Below are positions 34,689 to 46,300 of a stretch of 64,000 nucleotides of DNA, one piece after another. Each line of letters begins with the position of its first letter. Within the stretch, counting starts at the first letter, position 1. The position numbers and the translations under genes were made by a program. Under the pieces are notes generated by a model. The model ran no database searches, had not been told where the DNA came from, and saw only the letters and a list, made by a program, of their open reading frames with translations. The stretch is taken from the NCBI GenBank assembly GCA_035079005.1, contig CM068720.1, positions 28,037,197-28,101,196 of the forward strand, written 5' to 3'. Source of the DNA: Fraxinus americana. Its lineage: Eukaryota; Streptophyta; Magnoliopsida; Lamiales; Oleaceae.

Positions 34689-36700
34689 AGCGTCTCTGTG
34701 GAAAACCACACTACAACCACGAACATCCCGTGGAAAAAGCATACAAAGAATGCCCAGGCTTTTCCTTTGAAAAGGGCCTTGTTCTTGAAAAACAGAACAA
34801 GTGGAGCCCTTGAAGGAAAAGAAAATTCTAAGCTCTACGCAGTTTATTGACATGTGATACTCCTCGAAAAATGAATATTTTGAATCTAAGATCCACTTAG
34901 AAAAGTCTTTCTTTGAAGAAACGATGCTCCTTCTCACCATGAGTTTAAGCAATGAAGAGACATCTCCTTTGAAAAATGTTTTGCTATTGAACAAAGAGCA
35001 AACGAAAGCTCCAAACGTAGAAGATTCAAAGTTCAACTCAACATCTTGGGTGTTCACTCCTTGAAAAATGAGTATTTTGATGACAAAACCTACTCAAGAG
35101 ACCCCCCTCTTTAGATAAAAGAAGCATCCACCCACAATAAGTGCTGGTGATAAAGATAAAAACCTAAAGAGATCAAGAGAGGTCCCTAAAGAATAGGTCA
35201 TCTGGACCAAAATCAACCTTGTGCAACAACTCCTCCAAATGTAATCGAATACTTATAACCCATGTAAATGGGGACCTATGGAAAAGAATACAAGCCGAAG
35301 AATTCCTAAAAATGGGAGGCCCCTGAAAATGAGCCACTAATCGAGTAACTCCTAAAAAATGGGAGGCCTCTAAAGAAAGAAGGGGATAAGTTTGAAGAAT
35401 TAAGAGACCTCATCCTTGAAACATGGGTCTTCGCCTCTATGCAAATGCTTCGTCTATTTTCAGAGGCTTCATCTTTGTAGCAATACTCCAACTCTACAAC
35501 CATGATTTTTTCAAGTGTAGAGGCCTCATATTGGCATGTTCAACAACGCTTCGGCCATGCAACGTCTCTTCCGACCTATGCCTAGGTGTCTCCCACATGT
35601 GATAAGTAAATATCCCCAAATTGAAAGAGAACAATGCAAAACAAGATAAAATGACTAAAAGTGAACTTGGGGACTAAAGTGTAGGAGTGTCAAAGTTGAA
35701 GGACTTTGGATGCAATTTATCAAGGGTACGATCCAAATAAAAGTCAAAATATGGGGACCAAATATATTAGAAGATGAAAATTTAAGGGACCTGATCATGA
35801 AATTATTGATGGACCTGAAGACAATTTTTAGTTTTGCCATGCATCAGCGCATCTCCCATGAAATGAAAACCCCCAAAAAGATGTGGCATTTGAAGATGTT
35901 ATGAATAAAAGAACACCTGAAAAGGGAAGTACTTGAAAAGGCTATTAAGGGAATAAAACCTGAAGAAGCTAACGCCCTTAAAGAGGGGTTTATATTTGAA
36001 GAATTACGAAGCTTTAACCATGAAGCATAATATCATTTTTAAAACTACAATCTTAGTGTGGAGGCCAAATCTTACCTACGCATAAGTGCCTCCAACACCC
36101 CTAAAAAATAGAGGCCTCTGAAGAAGATGCTATGAACAATAACTCCTGAAGAAGTAAGGACCTCTGAAAAAAGGTTATACTTGATGAATTAATAGGCCTT
36201 ATCCTTAAAACATTGGACTCTATAATGCAAGGACTCATCCTACCTATGCATCAGTACCTTCGCTATGCAATTCCTCATCTCACTTATGCATCAGTGCATC
36301 CACCATGCAAGACTTCATCTAGACTATGTATCAGTGCTTCGACTATATATAAAAACCATTCCATGATGGATCAAACACCATAGAGGAAGCCCTTACGAAG
36401 AAGAGCTATCCCTTTGCAAGAAAATAAAATAGCCTCATCAAGGACAAGCGTGATGCATCCCACAGAGAGCCACAACTTGTTTCCTTAGAAAATTAATCCC
36501 TTCCATGGATAAGTTAAACACCATGGAGGAAGCCCTTGGAAATAGGTAAAATTATCTCATAAAGGACAAGTGTGATGCAACTCATAGAGAGCCACAACTT
36601 GTTGCCTTAGAGAATTAACCTCTTCCATGAATGGATCAAACACCATGGAAGAAGCCTTTGCACGAAAAAGCCTTCCTTACAAAGGGCATCGACCGAAATC
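34689..36700. other. Non-coding interior of the LTR element
   Basis: No gag/pol motif in any frame. Short recurring phrases occur, such as CCTTGAAAAATGAGTATTTTGA (34865 and 35060) and variants of CTATGCATCAGTGC (about 35838-36340). The open frame 34683-35057 on the minus strand has no recognised domain. Confidence 0.5.
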
Positions 36701-37960
36701 AATTCAACCCTATCAACGGCTGCCTCTTCCCAATGGGGCTCTACCTTATGTGAAGTGCCTCGGTCAAGTTCAATTCAGCCTTATTAACGATTTCCTGCAA
36801 AGAGCTTCAGCCAAGTTCAATTCAGTCTTTTCAACGGCTGCTTTTTCCCAAATAGGCTCTTCTTTATGCAATAGGTATTGACCAAGTTCAATTCAGCTTT
36901 ATCAACGGTCACCTCTTCCCAAAGGGGCTCTCCTTTATACAAAGGGCTTCGCCTATGTTCAATTCAACCTTATCGATGGCTGCATCTTCCTAAATGGGCT
37001 CTCCCTTATGCAAAAGGCCTCGACCAAGTTCAATTCAGCCTTATCAACGATTGTCTCTTCCCGAAGGGGCTCTCTTATGTAAAGTGCCTCAGCCAAGTTC
37101 AATTCTGTTTTATCAACGACTGCCTCCTCCCGAATGGGCTCTCCCTTATGCAAAGGGCTTCGACCAAGTTCAACTTAGCCTTATCAATGGATGTCTCTTC
37201 CCGAAAGTGGCTCTCCTTTATGCAAAGGGCTTCTCCCAAGTTCAATTCAACTTTATCAACAGTTGCCCCTTCCTTAATGGGATCTCCCTTATGCAAAAGG
37301 GCTTTGACCAAGTTCAATTCAATGTTATCAATGGCTAACTCTTCACGAAGGGGCTCCCCTTATATAAACGGCGTCGACCAAGTTCAATTCAGCCTTATCA
37401 ATAGTTGCCTCTTCCCCTGAAGGGGCTCTCCCTTATGTAAACGGCCTCGACCAAGTTCAATTTAGTCTTATCAATAATTGCCTCTTCCCCTGAAGGGGCT
37501 CTCCCTTATGCAAAGGGCATCAGCCAAGTTCAATTCAACCTTATCAACGGTTGCCTCTTCCCGAATGGGCTCTCCTTAATACAAAGGGCATCGACCAAGT
37601 TCATTTCAGCTTAATCGACGGTAAGGTCTCACCCAAGTTTAATTCAACCTTATCAACGACTGCCTCTTCCCGAAAGGGCTCTCCCTTATGCAAAGGGAAT
37701 CGCCTAAGTTTAATTCAGCCTCATCAATGATTGTCTTTTCCCGAATGGGCTCTCCTTTATGCAAAGGGCTTCGCCCAAGTTCAATTCAGCCTTATCAACT
37801 GCTGACTCTTCCCGGATTAGCTCTTCCTTATGCAAAGGGCCTCGTCCAAGTTCAATTCAGCCTTATCAGCGATTGCATCTTCCCAAATGGGCTCTCTCTT
37901 ATGCAAATGGCCTCGTCCAAATTCAATTCAGTCTTATCACATGCTCCATCTTTCCCAAAA
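36700..37960. repeat. 72-bp minisatellite, about 17-18 units
   Basis: The unit reads roughly CAAGTTCAATTCAGCCTTAT-CAACGGCTGCCTCTTCCCGA-ATGGGCTCTCCCTTATGCAA-AGGGCCTCGAC, with 70-72-base spacing and 10-20% divergence. Because the unit is near 72 bases (24 codons) and poor in stops, it produces several overlapping open frames on both strands with repeating peptides. These are by-products. It lies just before the 3' LTR, the usual place for tandem repeats in Tat elements. Confidence 0.85.
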
Positions 37961-38084
37961 GGCATGCATAAATGTAAGGGCATCGCCTTAAATCAGGTTT
38001 GCAAATGCTTCAAAAATTTACTCATGTTGTACATTCAAAGTCAACACATTATATAAATATTCTTACATGGATTTAGGGGACTAT

Positions 38085-38822
38085 TGTTGCGTACCTTCCA
38101 ATGAAGCTCTAAGCATGGCCAAGTGGCAACTACATAGCAAGCGAATCTAGGCTCGCAACTCCACATCATCTGCCCATGTGGAATTTGACGGAATGGCCGA
38201 ACCCCCAAGAGAGCTGAGCCCTCATGGATGAGGTGAGGTAGGTAGAGATGTCTTAGAGAAAATCTTCATACTAGATCTTGTATTAAGTGGGTGATATGAC
38301 AACTCACTAAATAGATAGTTAAATTCAATCAAATAAGTCAAGTCTAGTCTTATATGTAGGTCTAGGGCTGCCAAGTCGTCACAACATTAAATGCAGCATG
38401 ACCTAAGAATGATTGATTAATGGCTATGACAAAAGGTCCCAACTGTGGGGATGGGGCCGCGTGTCCCCTCATCTAACAACTCTTAATCATCCCCTTCTAC
38501 TATAAAAACTCACTTAGTATCATTTTCAGGGTAATGCAAGTTTAAACTCTCAAACTATAATTTTCACATATCACTGTTTATCTATTACTCCCCAAAGCCG
38601 ACCCCTTTTTTATATTGGAGGCTCGCATCTAAAGTTCTCCCACACTCATATATTTACTTCCTCAACTGCTTTGATTATTGGAGTGAGCGCAACCGATTCT
38701 ACCCTATTAGAGGAGGTTACGTGTGACTAACGATTTGTTCAAGTGTGCAAAAACAAGGCTTGCGTGAACATAAGAGGTCTTGAGATCTGTTGGCCTTGGA
38801 ACTACATTTTTTGGAATCAGCA
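38085..38822 (+). repeat. Right LTR
   Basis: Starts TGTTGCGTACCTTCC and ends AATCAGCA. Partner of 33953-34688; TATA-like CTACTATAAAAACTC near 38497. Confidence 0.85.
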
Positions 38823-38827
38823 ATTCT

Positions 38828-39100
38828 AACACTTTCGTCCTTTTTAATACTTATAGAAAATAGCTACTGTCGAAAAGGATAATTACTTTTGATTCTATTG
38901 TCTCATTGACATACACATTAATTCAATCATATTTTAAACAAATATTGAATTCAAATTAGAAACAAATAAAAAGTAAACGTTACGTTTGGCCTTAACTAAC
39001 TATATGGAATGAAATCTTGTGAAGAATTTATATCCATGTTGGAGATAAGAAAGCGGATTGAGAGTCGAGCATGTTTGTTGGCTATAATTAAAGGTTACCT

Positions 39101-39110
<10 letters not shown>
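38828..39110. other. Intergenic, nothing recognised
   Basis: AT-rich; no feature seen. Confidence 0.4.

Positions 39111-39112
<2 letters not shown>

Positions 39113-39175
<63 letters not shown>
39113..39175. repeat. (TG)n(TA)n compound microsatellite
   Basis: About 19 TG units (39113-39150) followed by about 12 TA units (39151-39175). It directly abuts, and probably overlaps, the 5' end of a Helitron copy. Confidence 0.95.
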
Positions 39176-39794
39176 TAAAAGTGGCTATGTAACGGAATTT
39201 CTTGTTTTAAACAGGTAGCCGCACCTTCTTTCAGTGTTTTTATCATAACTTTGTATTCCAATGTCCGATTGAGGCGATTCAAAATGCATTGGAAAGCTAA
39301 CTCATCTGGTTACAACTTTGATTCAAACATTATTCTCTAATTCGATCACTTTCTATGCCAAAAATAGGTCTCAATATGAGACTAAAATATCGTAGCATAA
39401 CTTTTCGATTGGAAATTGATTTGTGATCATCTTTTGACTAAATTTGATTCCATTGACTTCTTCCTTTATCCAATTGACTCCGAGCACTCTCAAATCTTGA
39501 TCGTGAGGTTCGGCACAACTTTTATGTATTTACATTTTAGTCCCCAAACTTTGGATCCCTTACAATTTAGCAATTTCTCCAAATTTGTCAACTTTTGCAT
39601 ATTTTCTTCGATCTCATCAACTTATATCATAACATCAAAATCACACATCTAATTATTTAATAATTACATAAACATTACATCATTAATTATTTAATTAACC
39701 AAAAAAATTACATCATTATTAATAACAAATTAATTATTAAACAAAACTATTCAATATAAACTAGGCAAACGTGCATTACAAGTTGCTTGCACCT
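39150..39794 (+). mobile_element. Short Helitron copy, facing right
   Basis: From TTAAAAGTGGCTATGTAACGG (39174) to GTTGCTTGCACCTA (39794) this is an inverted counterpart of the right-hand Helitron: its bases pair with 39806-40420 and with the far end near 42560-42660. It contains one satellite-type monomer region (39215-39380) instead of an array. The 3' terminus reads CTAT rather than CTAG, and the 5' TC is lost in the TA repeat, so the copy is degraded. Confidence 0.6.
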
Positions 39795-39805
39795 ATATAT
39801 ATATA

Positions 39806-42665
39806 CTAGGTGCAAGCAACGTGCAATGCACGTTTGCCTAATTTATATTTAATAGTTTTGTTTAAAAATTAATTTGTTATTAATAAAGAAGTAAATTTTT
39901 TTGTTAATTAAATAATTAATAATGTAATGTTTATGTAATTGATAAATAATTAGATGTGTGATTTTAATGTTGTGATGTAAGTTGGAGAGATCGAAGAAAA
40001 TAAGCAAAAGTTGACAAATTTGGAGAAATGACTAAATTGTTAGGAGAAAGGGCTAAATTGTAAGGGATCCAAAGTTCGGGGGCTAAAATGTAAATACTTA
40101 AAAGTTGTACCGAATCTCACGATGAAGATTTGAGAGTGCTCGGAGTCAATTGGATAAAGGAAGATGTCAAGGGGATCAAATTTAGTCAAAAGATGATCAC
40201 AAATCAATTTTCAACCGAAAAGTTATGCTCCGGTGTTTTAGTCTCATATTGAGACCTATTTTTGGCATAGGAAGTGATCGAATTGGAGAATGATGTCTGA
40301 ATTAAAGTTGTAGCCAGATGAGTTAGCTTTCCAACTCATTTTGCATCGCCTCAATAGGATATCGGGATACAAAGTTATGATAAAAACATTGAAGGAAGGT
40401 GCAGCTGCCTGTTTAAAACAAGAAATTCCGTTACATAGTCCGTTATATTGAGACCTATTTTTGGCATATAAAGTGGTCGAATTGGAGAATGATGTCTGAA
40501 CCAAAGTTATAACCAAATGAGTTAGATTTCCAATGCATTTTGAATTGCCTCAATCGGATATCGGAATACAAAGTTATGATAAAAATACTGAAGGAAGGTG
40601 CAGCTGCCTGTTTAAAATAAGAAATTCGGTTACATAGTCCGTTATATTGAGACATATTTTTGGCATAGAAAGTGATCGAATTGGAGAATGATGTCTAATT
40701 TAAAATTGTATTCAAATGAGTTAGCTTTCCAACTCATTTTGAATCGCCTCAATCGGACATCAGAATTCAAAGTTATATTAAAAATATTGAAAGAAGGTGC
40801 AGCTGCTTGTTTAAAAGAAGAAATTTCGTTACATAGTCCGTTATATTGAGACCTATTTTTGGTATATAAAGTGATCCAATTGGAGAATGATGTCTGAATC
40901 AAAGTTGTAGCCACATGATTTAGCTTTCCACCTCATTTTGAATCACCTCAATCGGATATCGAAATACAAAGTTATGATAAAAACACTGAAGGAAGGTGCA
41001 GCTGCCTGTTTAAAACAAAAAATTCCGTTACATAATCCGTTATATTGAGACATATTTTTGGCATAGAAAGTGATCAAATTGAAAAATGATGTCTAAATCA
41101 AAGTTGTAGCCCGATGGGTTAGCTTTCCAACGCATTTGAATCGCCTCAATCGGATATCGGAATACAAAGTTATGATAAAAACACTGAAGGAAGGTGCAGC
41201 TGCCTGTTTAAAACAAGAAATTCCGTTACATAGTCCGTTATATTGAGACCTATTTTTGGTATAGAAAGTGATCCAATTGGAGAATGATGTCTGAATCAAA
41301 GTTGTAGCCACATGAGCTAGCTTTCCACCTCATTTTGAATCACCTCAATCGGACATCGAAATACAAAGTTATGATAAAAACACTGAAAGAAGGTGTAGCT
41401 GCCTGTTTAAAACAAAAAATTCCGTTACATAATCCGTTATATTGAGACATATTTTTGGCATAGAAAGTGATCAAATTGAAAAATGATGTCTGAATCAAAG
41501 TTGTAGCCCGATGGGTTAGCTTTCCAATGCATTTGAATCGCCTCAATCGGATATCGGAATACAAAGTTATGATAAAAACACTGAAGGAAGGTGCAGCTGC
41601 CTGTTTAAAACAAGAAATTCCGTTACATAGTCCGTTATATTGAGACCTATTTTTGGCATAGAAAGTGATCGAATTGGAGAATGATGTCTGAACCAAGTTG
41701 TAGCCAAATGAGTTAGATTTCCAACGCATTTTGAATTGCCTCAATCGGATATCGGAATACAAAGTTATGATAAAAACACTGAAAGAAGGTGCAGCTGCCT
41801 GTTTAAAACAAGAAATTCTGTTACATAATCCGTTATATTGAGACATATTTTTGGCATAGAAATTAATCGAATTGGAGAATGATGTCTGAATCAAAGTTGT
41901 AGCTAGATGGGTTAGCTTTTCAACGCATTTTGAATCGTCTCAATTGGACATCGGAATACAAAGTTATAATAAAAACACTGAAGGAGTCCGTTATATTGAG
42001 ACATATTTTTGGTATAGAAAGTGATCGAATTGGATAATGATGTCTGAATCAAAGTTATAGTCAGATGGGTTAGCTTTCCAACGCATTTTGAATCGCTTCA
42101 ATCGGACATCAGAATACAAAGTTATAATAAAAACACTGAAAGAAGGTGCAGCTGCCTGTTTAAAATAAGAAATTTCGTTACATAGTCCGTTATATTGAGA
42201 CATATTTTTGGCATAGAAAGTGATCGAATTGGAGAATGATGTCTGAATCAAAGTTGTAGCCAAATGAGTTATCTTTCCAACACATCTTGAATCGTCTCAA
42301 TCGGATATTGGAATACAAAGTTATGATAAAAACACTGAAAGAAGGTGCAGCTGCCTGTTTAAAACAAGAAATTCCGTTACATTGTCCGTTATATTGAGAC
42401 ATATTTTTGGCATAGAAAGTGATCGAATTGGAGAATGATGTCTGAATCAAAGTTGTAGCCAAATGGGTTAGCTTTCTAACGCATTTTGAATCGCCTCAAT
42501 CGAATATCGGAATACAAAGTTATGATAAAAACACTGAAAGATGGTACAGCTGCCTGTTTAAAACAAGAAATTCCGTTACATAATCCGTTAAAACAACAAA
42601 TTCCGTTAGTTTTTCCGTTAAAACAACAAATTCCGTTAAATAAGCACTTTTTATATATAGAAAGA
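39806..42665 (-). mobile_element. Helitron carrying a satellite array, facing left
   Basis: On the minus strand it begins TCTTTCTATATATAAAAAGTG at 42665 (preceded by A). It ends with the hairpin AACGTGC-A-TGCACGTT region (39818-39834) and CTAG (39809-39806) followed by T: the A|TC...CTAG|T Helitron signature. No Rep/helicase coding. About 2.35 kb of its 2.86 kb is a tandem array. Confidence 0.75.
40230..42600. repeat. Satellite-like array, about 198-bp monomers, about 12 units
   Basis: The phrase TTATATTGAGACCTATTTTTGG recurs at about 40445, 40645, 40845, 41040, 41240, 41438, 41636, 41836, 41990, 42188 and 42388, a spacing of 197-200 bases with one shortened unit of about 155. Each monomer also carries AAAGTTGTAGCC, GCTTTCCAACGCATTTTGAA, CGGATATCGGAATACAAAGT, GGTGCAGCTGCCTG and AAATTCCGTTACATAGTCCG. 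Similarity is about 90% by eye. The long minus-strand frames (for example 41340-41894) are the array read through. Confidence 0.92.
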
Positions 42666-43350
42666 TATAGCCCGATTAATATAAAAAGTGATTTTTATGT
42701 TTGACAAAATAACTTAAACGAGCACCAAATATAACTTGAGCTCCTGCATGGCAGAACACTCGTTATTAGCAACGGGCTATCAATGGCGAATGTGAAGGTA
42801 GTAGGACGTGCACACTTGAAGAAATTCGAATAAGTCAAAGGGTTGATTTTTGCACCCCAAAACCAGACCATGACTCGGCGGGGCACGGAGTTGTAAATGG
42901 CGGGACAGATTGTTAGTCGACACCCCCACAACCTGCCTGCGACCCGGCGGGGCGCGGAGTTGTAAAAGGCTGGGACATGTGGTGAGTAAGTCACCCGGCA
43001 GCCCATAACCGGGAACTGCCCTTCACCGCTATGCGGAGTCACCCACATGGAGAGGTTAAAGCCGTCAACGACACGCCATGCAGAGTCGGAGAAAATAAAT
43101 ATCTTTAAACTTCTCATCAATAACAATCTGTTTAAATGTCCAACATAAAAGCAATTTAGAATAAAGGGGCCAACTTCGACCTTGATAATTATGACAACAA
43201 AACAATTACACAGGCACGGACGAATCCGGGCAAGAATCTCCGCTTTTGCCATTATTTTGCAAGATTTCTCATATATGAGAATAGAGTAAAAGCTAGAGCT
43301 ATTTATGAGTAAAAGAACATGTTCTAGTGCATACACCAGTCAAAATATTT
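42666..43350. other. Intergenic between the Helitron and the acyl-CoA oxidase gene
   Basis: Holds two GC-rich direct copies of a CGGCGGGGC-CGGAGTTGTAAA motif (42876-42900 and 42942-42967). About the last 100-150 bases before 43351 should be the 3' UTR of the oxidase gene. The 213-codon minus-strand frame 42695-43336 has no recognised domain and no clear support. Confidence 0.4.
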
Positions 43351-46300
43351 CTATAGTCTAGCAGCACGGAGCTGTTGCTTAAGCAGAGGCCTGATATATT
43401 CGTGATAGCCATCAGGTATATCCGATTCGTTTAGAGGATCCTTCCATGCTGCATCGTATAGTTTTGGATATACATTACCATCATGACGCCCAAGAATTGA
43501 TCCGAGGTAATGGTCGGTATAGTTGAACGCATCAACAAGAGCTATAGCATTTGGACGAACCTAACAAACAAATCACGAGTTCAAAATTAAGAACAAGTCA
43601 TTTTCCAGGATCCCATAACTCGAACAAAAGAAATCTGTAATGTTGGTCACTAGCCAGTAGCGCTTCTGGCAACTCAAGCACCAACCTTTAAATGGAGCAT
43701 TTTAATCCTCAAGCTTTCAGTTCAGTTGAAGCAGTTCGGTTTCCATTCTTTCTTTTCTTTTATTTTCATTTTTCTTTTTTGTTTTCTTTTTTTCACATCT
43801 TTGTTATTGGAAATAATGGAAGAATGGCCTTTTCAACATTCATTAACATTCTAGCAGAAAATTGGGTGAAAACCACCCACAAGGGCCACTTCTGCAACTA
43901 AACTGAAAGATCGGGGATTAAGTGTTCCATTTTCGAAATTGGGGACCAACACTGTAATTCTCACAACAAAATTTAATGACAAACCTGAGAATATAAGGCT
44001 CTGAGCTGATCATTAGCAAGTGAAGCCTGCTTAGGGCTTATGCAACTGGTAGCAATGAAATCACCCTGGTACTTGTGAAGGAGGAATAGGTAATAAATAC
44101 CGCATAGCACCTCTAATTGTTTCTTGACCCCTTTACCGGGAATGTCTTGTTGCAGCTTCTCAATAAACCTACAAAACACAGATGTTTTCTTAACGTTCTA
44201 AAGCAGATATCGAGAAAAAGAGAGATCGGCATTCACACTATTTTAACCATTCTTTATTTCACCACCTTGAAGAGAAATGGACAGACAAATAAAAGTTGGT
44301 TCTTATTCGTCCCACAATGAAAGCTGTTGTAACGAGAGGTGCAGAAATAACTTCAAACATAGTTTTGCCAAAAAAATTAAGGAATCCAGGAAAAAAAAAT
44401 GTATGTAACGGAAATGTCAGAGTGATAAAACTACTGCAGTCCCAAGTTATAAATTCAAAGGCTACTTCTAAGAACTTGAGAAACAAAGATTAAAGTGCTT
44501 CTAATCCAGCTAGATTTAGTTGGACAACTTAAAAAAGACGTGCATGGCTGGAGAAAATGGAACTCGTCCATGTGTTGCGTAAAGAAATAAATAATATTGA
44601 ATTCTTATATTTTGTAAGCAAGAGAAGCATCAAAAGAAAACTTACTTTGAGACAACAATTAATTGGCAGTGAGCGACTGCTGCCTCAACTAAATCAGCTG
44701 ATAGCTCAGCAAAACCTGAGTGGAAGAAAAACGAGGAAAAATTAGAAAATATTTAGAAGCCTTAAAGAAGTCAAAATTCAAATTCAAGAAGAATGTGTTC
44801 TTGATTATAAAGAACACACATATACAAAGCAATCAGAAACATAATTTTTAGGTGACTAACGGATCATTTAAGTTCACAACATGACATACTAAATTTTAAC
44901 AAGGGTAAAATTAGATCCTAAAAAATTCATTCATGTCAAATGGAAGTACCTTCTTCTGGATTGGTGAACTTGCTCAGATTTCGAGCACAAGCAACAGACA
45001 TTCTGGCAGCCCTAGCCTCAAATGCCTCCAATACTACGCTAGGCTTTAGCCAGTCGACAGCTGCATGACATCAGGCAAATAGAAATCATCAATCTTGCAG
45101 TTGTATGTAGGTTATGTATGCATCGTAACTCGAAAGAGTGGTTTTTGGGGCCTACTATATGGGTAGCATTATATTAAAACATGGCATGCCAGGTAAATGC
45201 TTATATGAGCAACAGTAATAGGAAACATCAACAAGCCATATCATGTGAATCATCTAATACTCTACTCATATTCAACTCATTGCTTATAAATAAGTTGGGA
45301 GAGATGCACTTGAAAGAAAACAGAATCTCGTAATTTTTTAAAATAATTTCAAGAACACAAGTACCATTTTGTGCATCAGAGCGGCATTGCATTAGATGTT
45401 CAACTCGTCCCATATAAGCTATCGTACCCACTGGCTTTTTCCCATTTCCCAGTTGTGAAACTGTCTTCATGAGAAACCTAGCAACCTACAGAAGGAACTC
45501 AATAATTTATCACCAACCCCATGATACAAGAAATGTTGACATTCAAATGATAAACAATGAAGTGAAATATTGAAAAATTATGAATATTCAAATTTAGTTG
45601 CCATGTACAACCAACTAAATGACCCATCTAACTGTCACCTCCAGCTGACAGGGTGCACTATATGGCTTGAGATTAAATGTAACTAATGTCAAACAGAAGA
45701 AGAATATAACACAAGGTAGTCAATACACTATGCTAACTGGTCTCTTTTCACGAGTAACCACCAATAAAAACATTTGGATCAGGCAATATTTGCAAACATC
45801 AATATAGAGTTTTTTCATAATATACGTGAGCCTCATATTAGTCTTTGGCTTAATTACGTATGAAACTTTATATTTTTAATGGGAAATTGAAAATAAGAGA
45901 AGGAAAAAGTCGAGCATATCAAATGCAAAAGGAGAAGATAATGAAACTTAGGGCTTGTTTGAGCCCATTTTTAAGGAGAATGGATTTTGTAATGGTGATT
46001 TTTTGGAGATTGTGTATAATTATTTTATTGAGAGAATGTTCCAATAAAAATCATTTTAAGGAAAAATGATTTTTTAAAGAATGTGGATCAAACAGGGCTT
46101 AGGTTACTATGCTAAATATATTTCACTTCCCTCTACCAAACGAGAGTATCTTTTTAATCTCTATAAAACTATTTACAGTTCAATAAGCTCCGGTCATATG
46201 CAGAAATAAATTCGTATCTACAGCAAAAACAAAAGTCCACAAGCATCATTTGGATAAAGTGAAATGGATTGTAAAAAGAAAATGTAAGCATACATCATAA

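Larger units (their letters stand above)
33953..38822 (+). mobile_element. Non-autonomous LTR retrotransposon, Tat-like, no coding genes
   Basis: Two direct LTRs of about 737 bases (33953-34688 and 38085-38822) bracket 3.4 kb without gag or pol. Flanks ATTTT (33948-33952) and ATTCT (38823-38827) look like a 5-base target duplication with one mismatch. After the left LTR comes GCGTCTCTGTGGAAAACC, close to the TGGCGCC-type primer site seen in Tat elements. A purine-rich ATTTAGGGGACTAT precedes the right LTR. The interior ends in a long minisatellite. By structure it is a large retrotransposon derivative that would have needed proteins from another element. Confidence 0.8.

Noticed and set aside
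36700..37960. Repeat-protein gene suggested by several long overlapping open frames
   Set aside because: Frames are open on both strands because the 72-base unit lacks stops. Frame slips occur between units and there is no start, splice or promoter context.
41340..41894. 184-codon open frame on the minus strand
   Set aside because: Read-through of satellite monomers; the peptide repeats every 66 residues with the monomer and has no start or domain.
40230..42600. CRISPR-like regular repeats
   Set aside because: The monomers are about 198 bases and abut without unique spacers. This is a plant satellite array inside a Helitron, with no cas genes.
42695..43336. 213-codon minus-strand open frame downstream of the acyl-CoA oxidase gene
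   Set aside because: No domain recognised. It overlaps the probable 3' UTR of the oxidase gene and GC-rich duplicated motifs.
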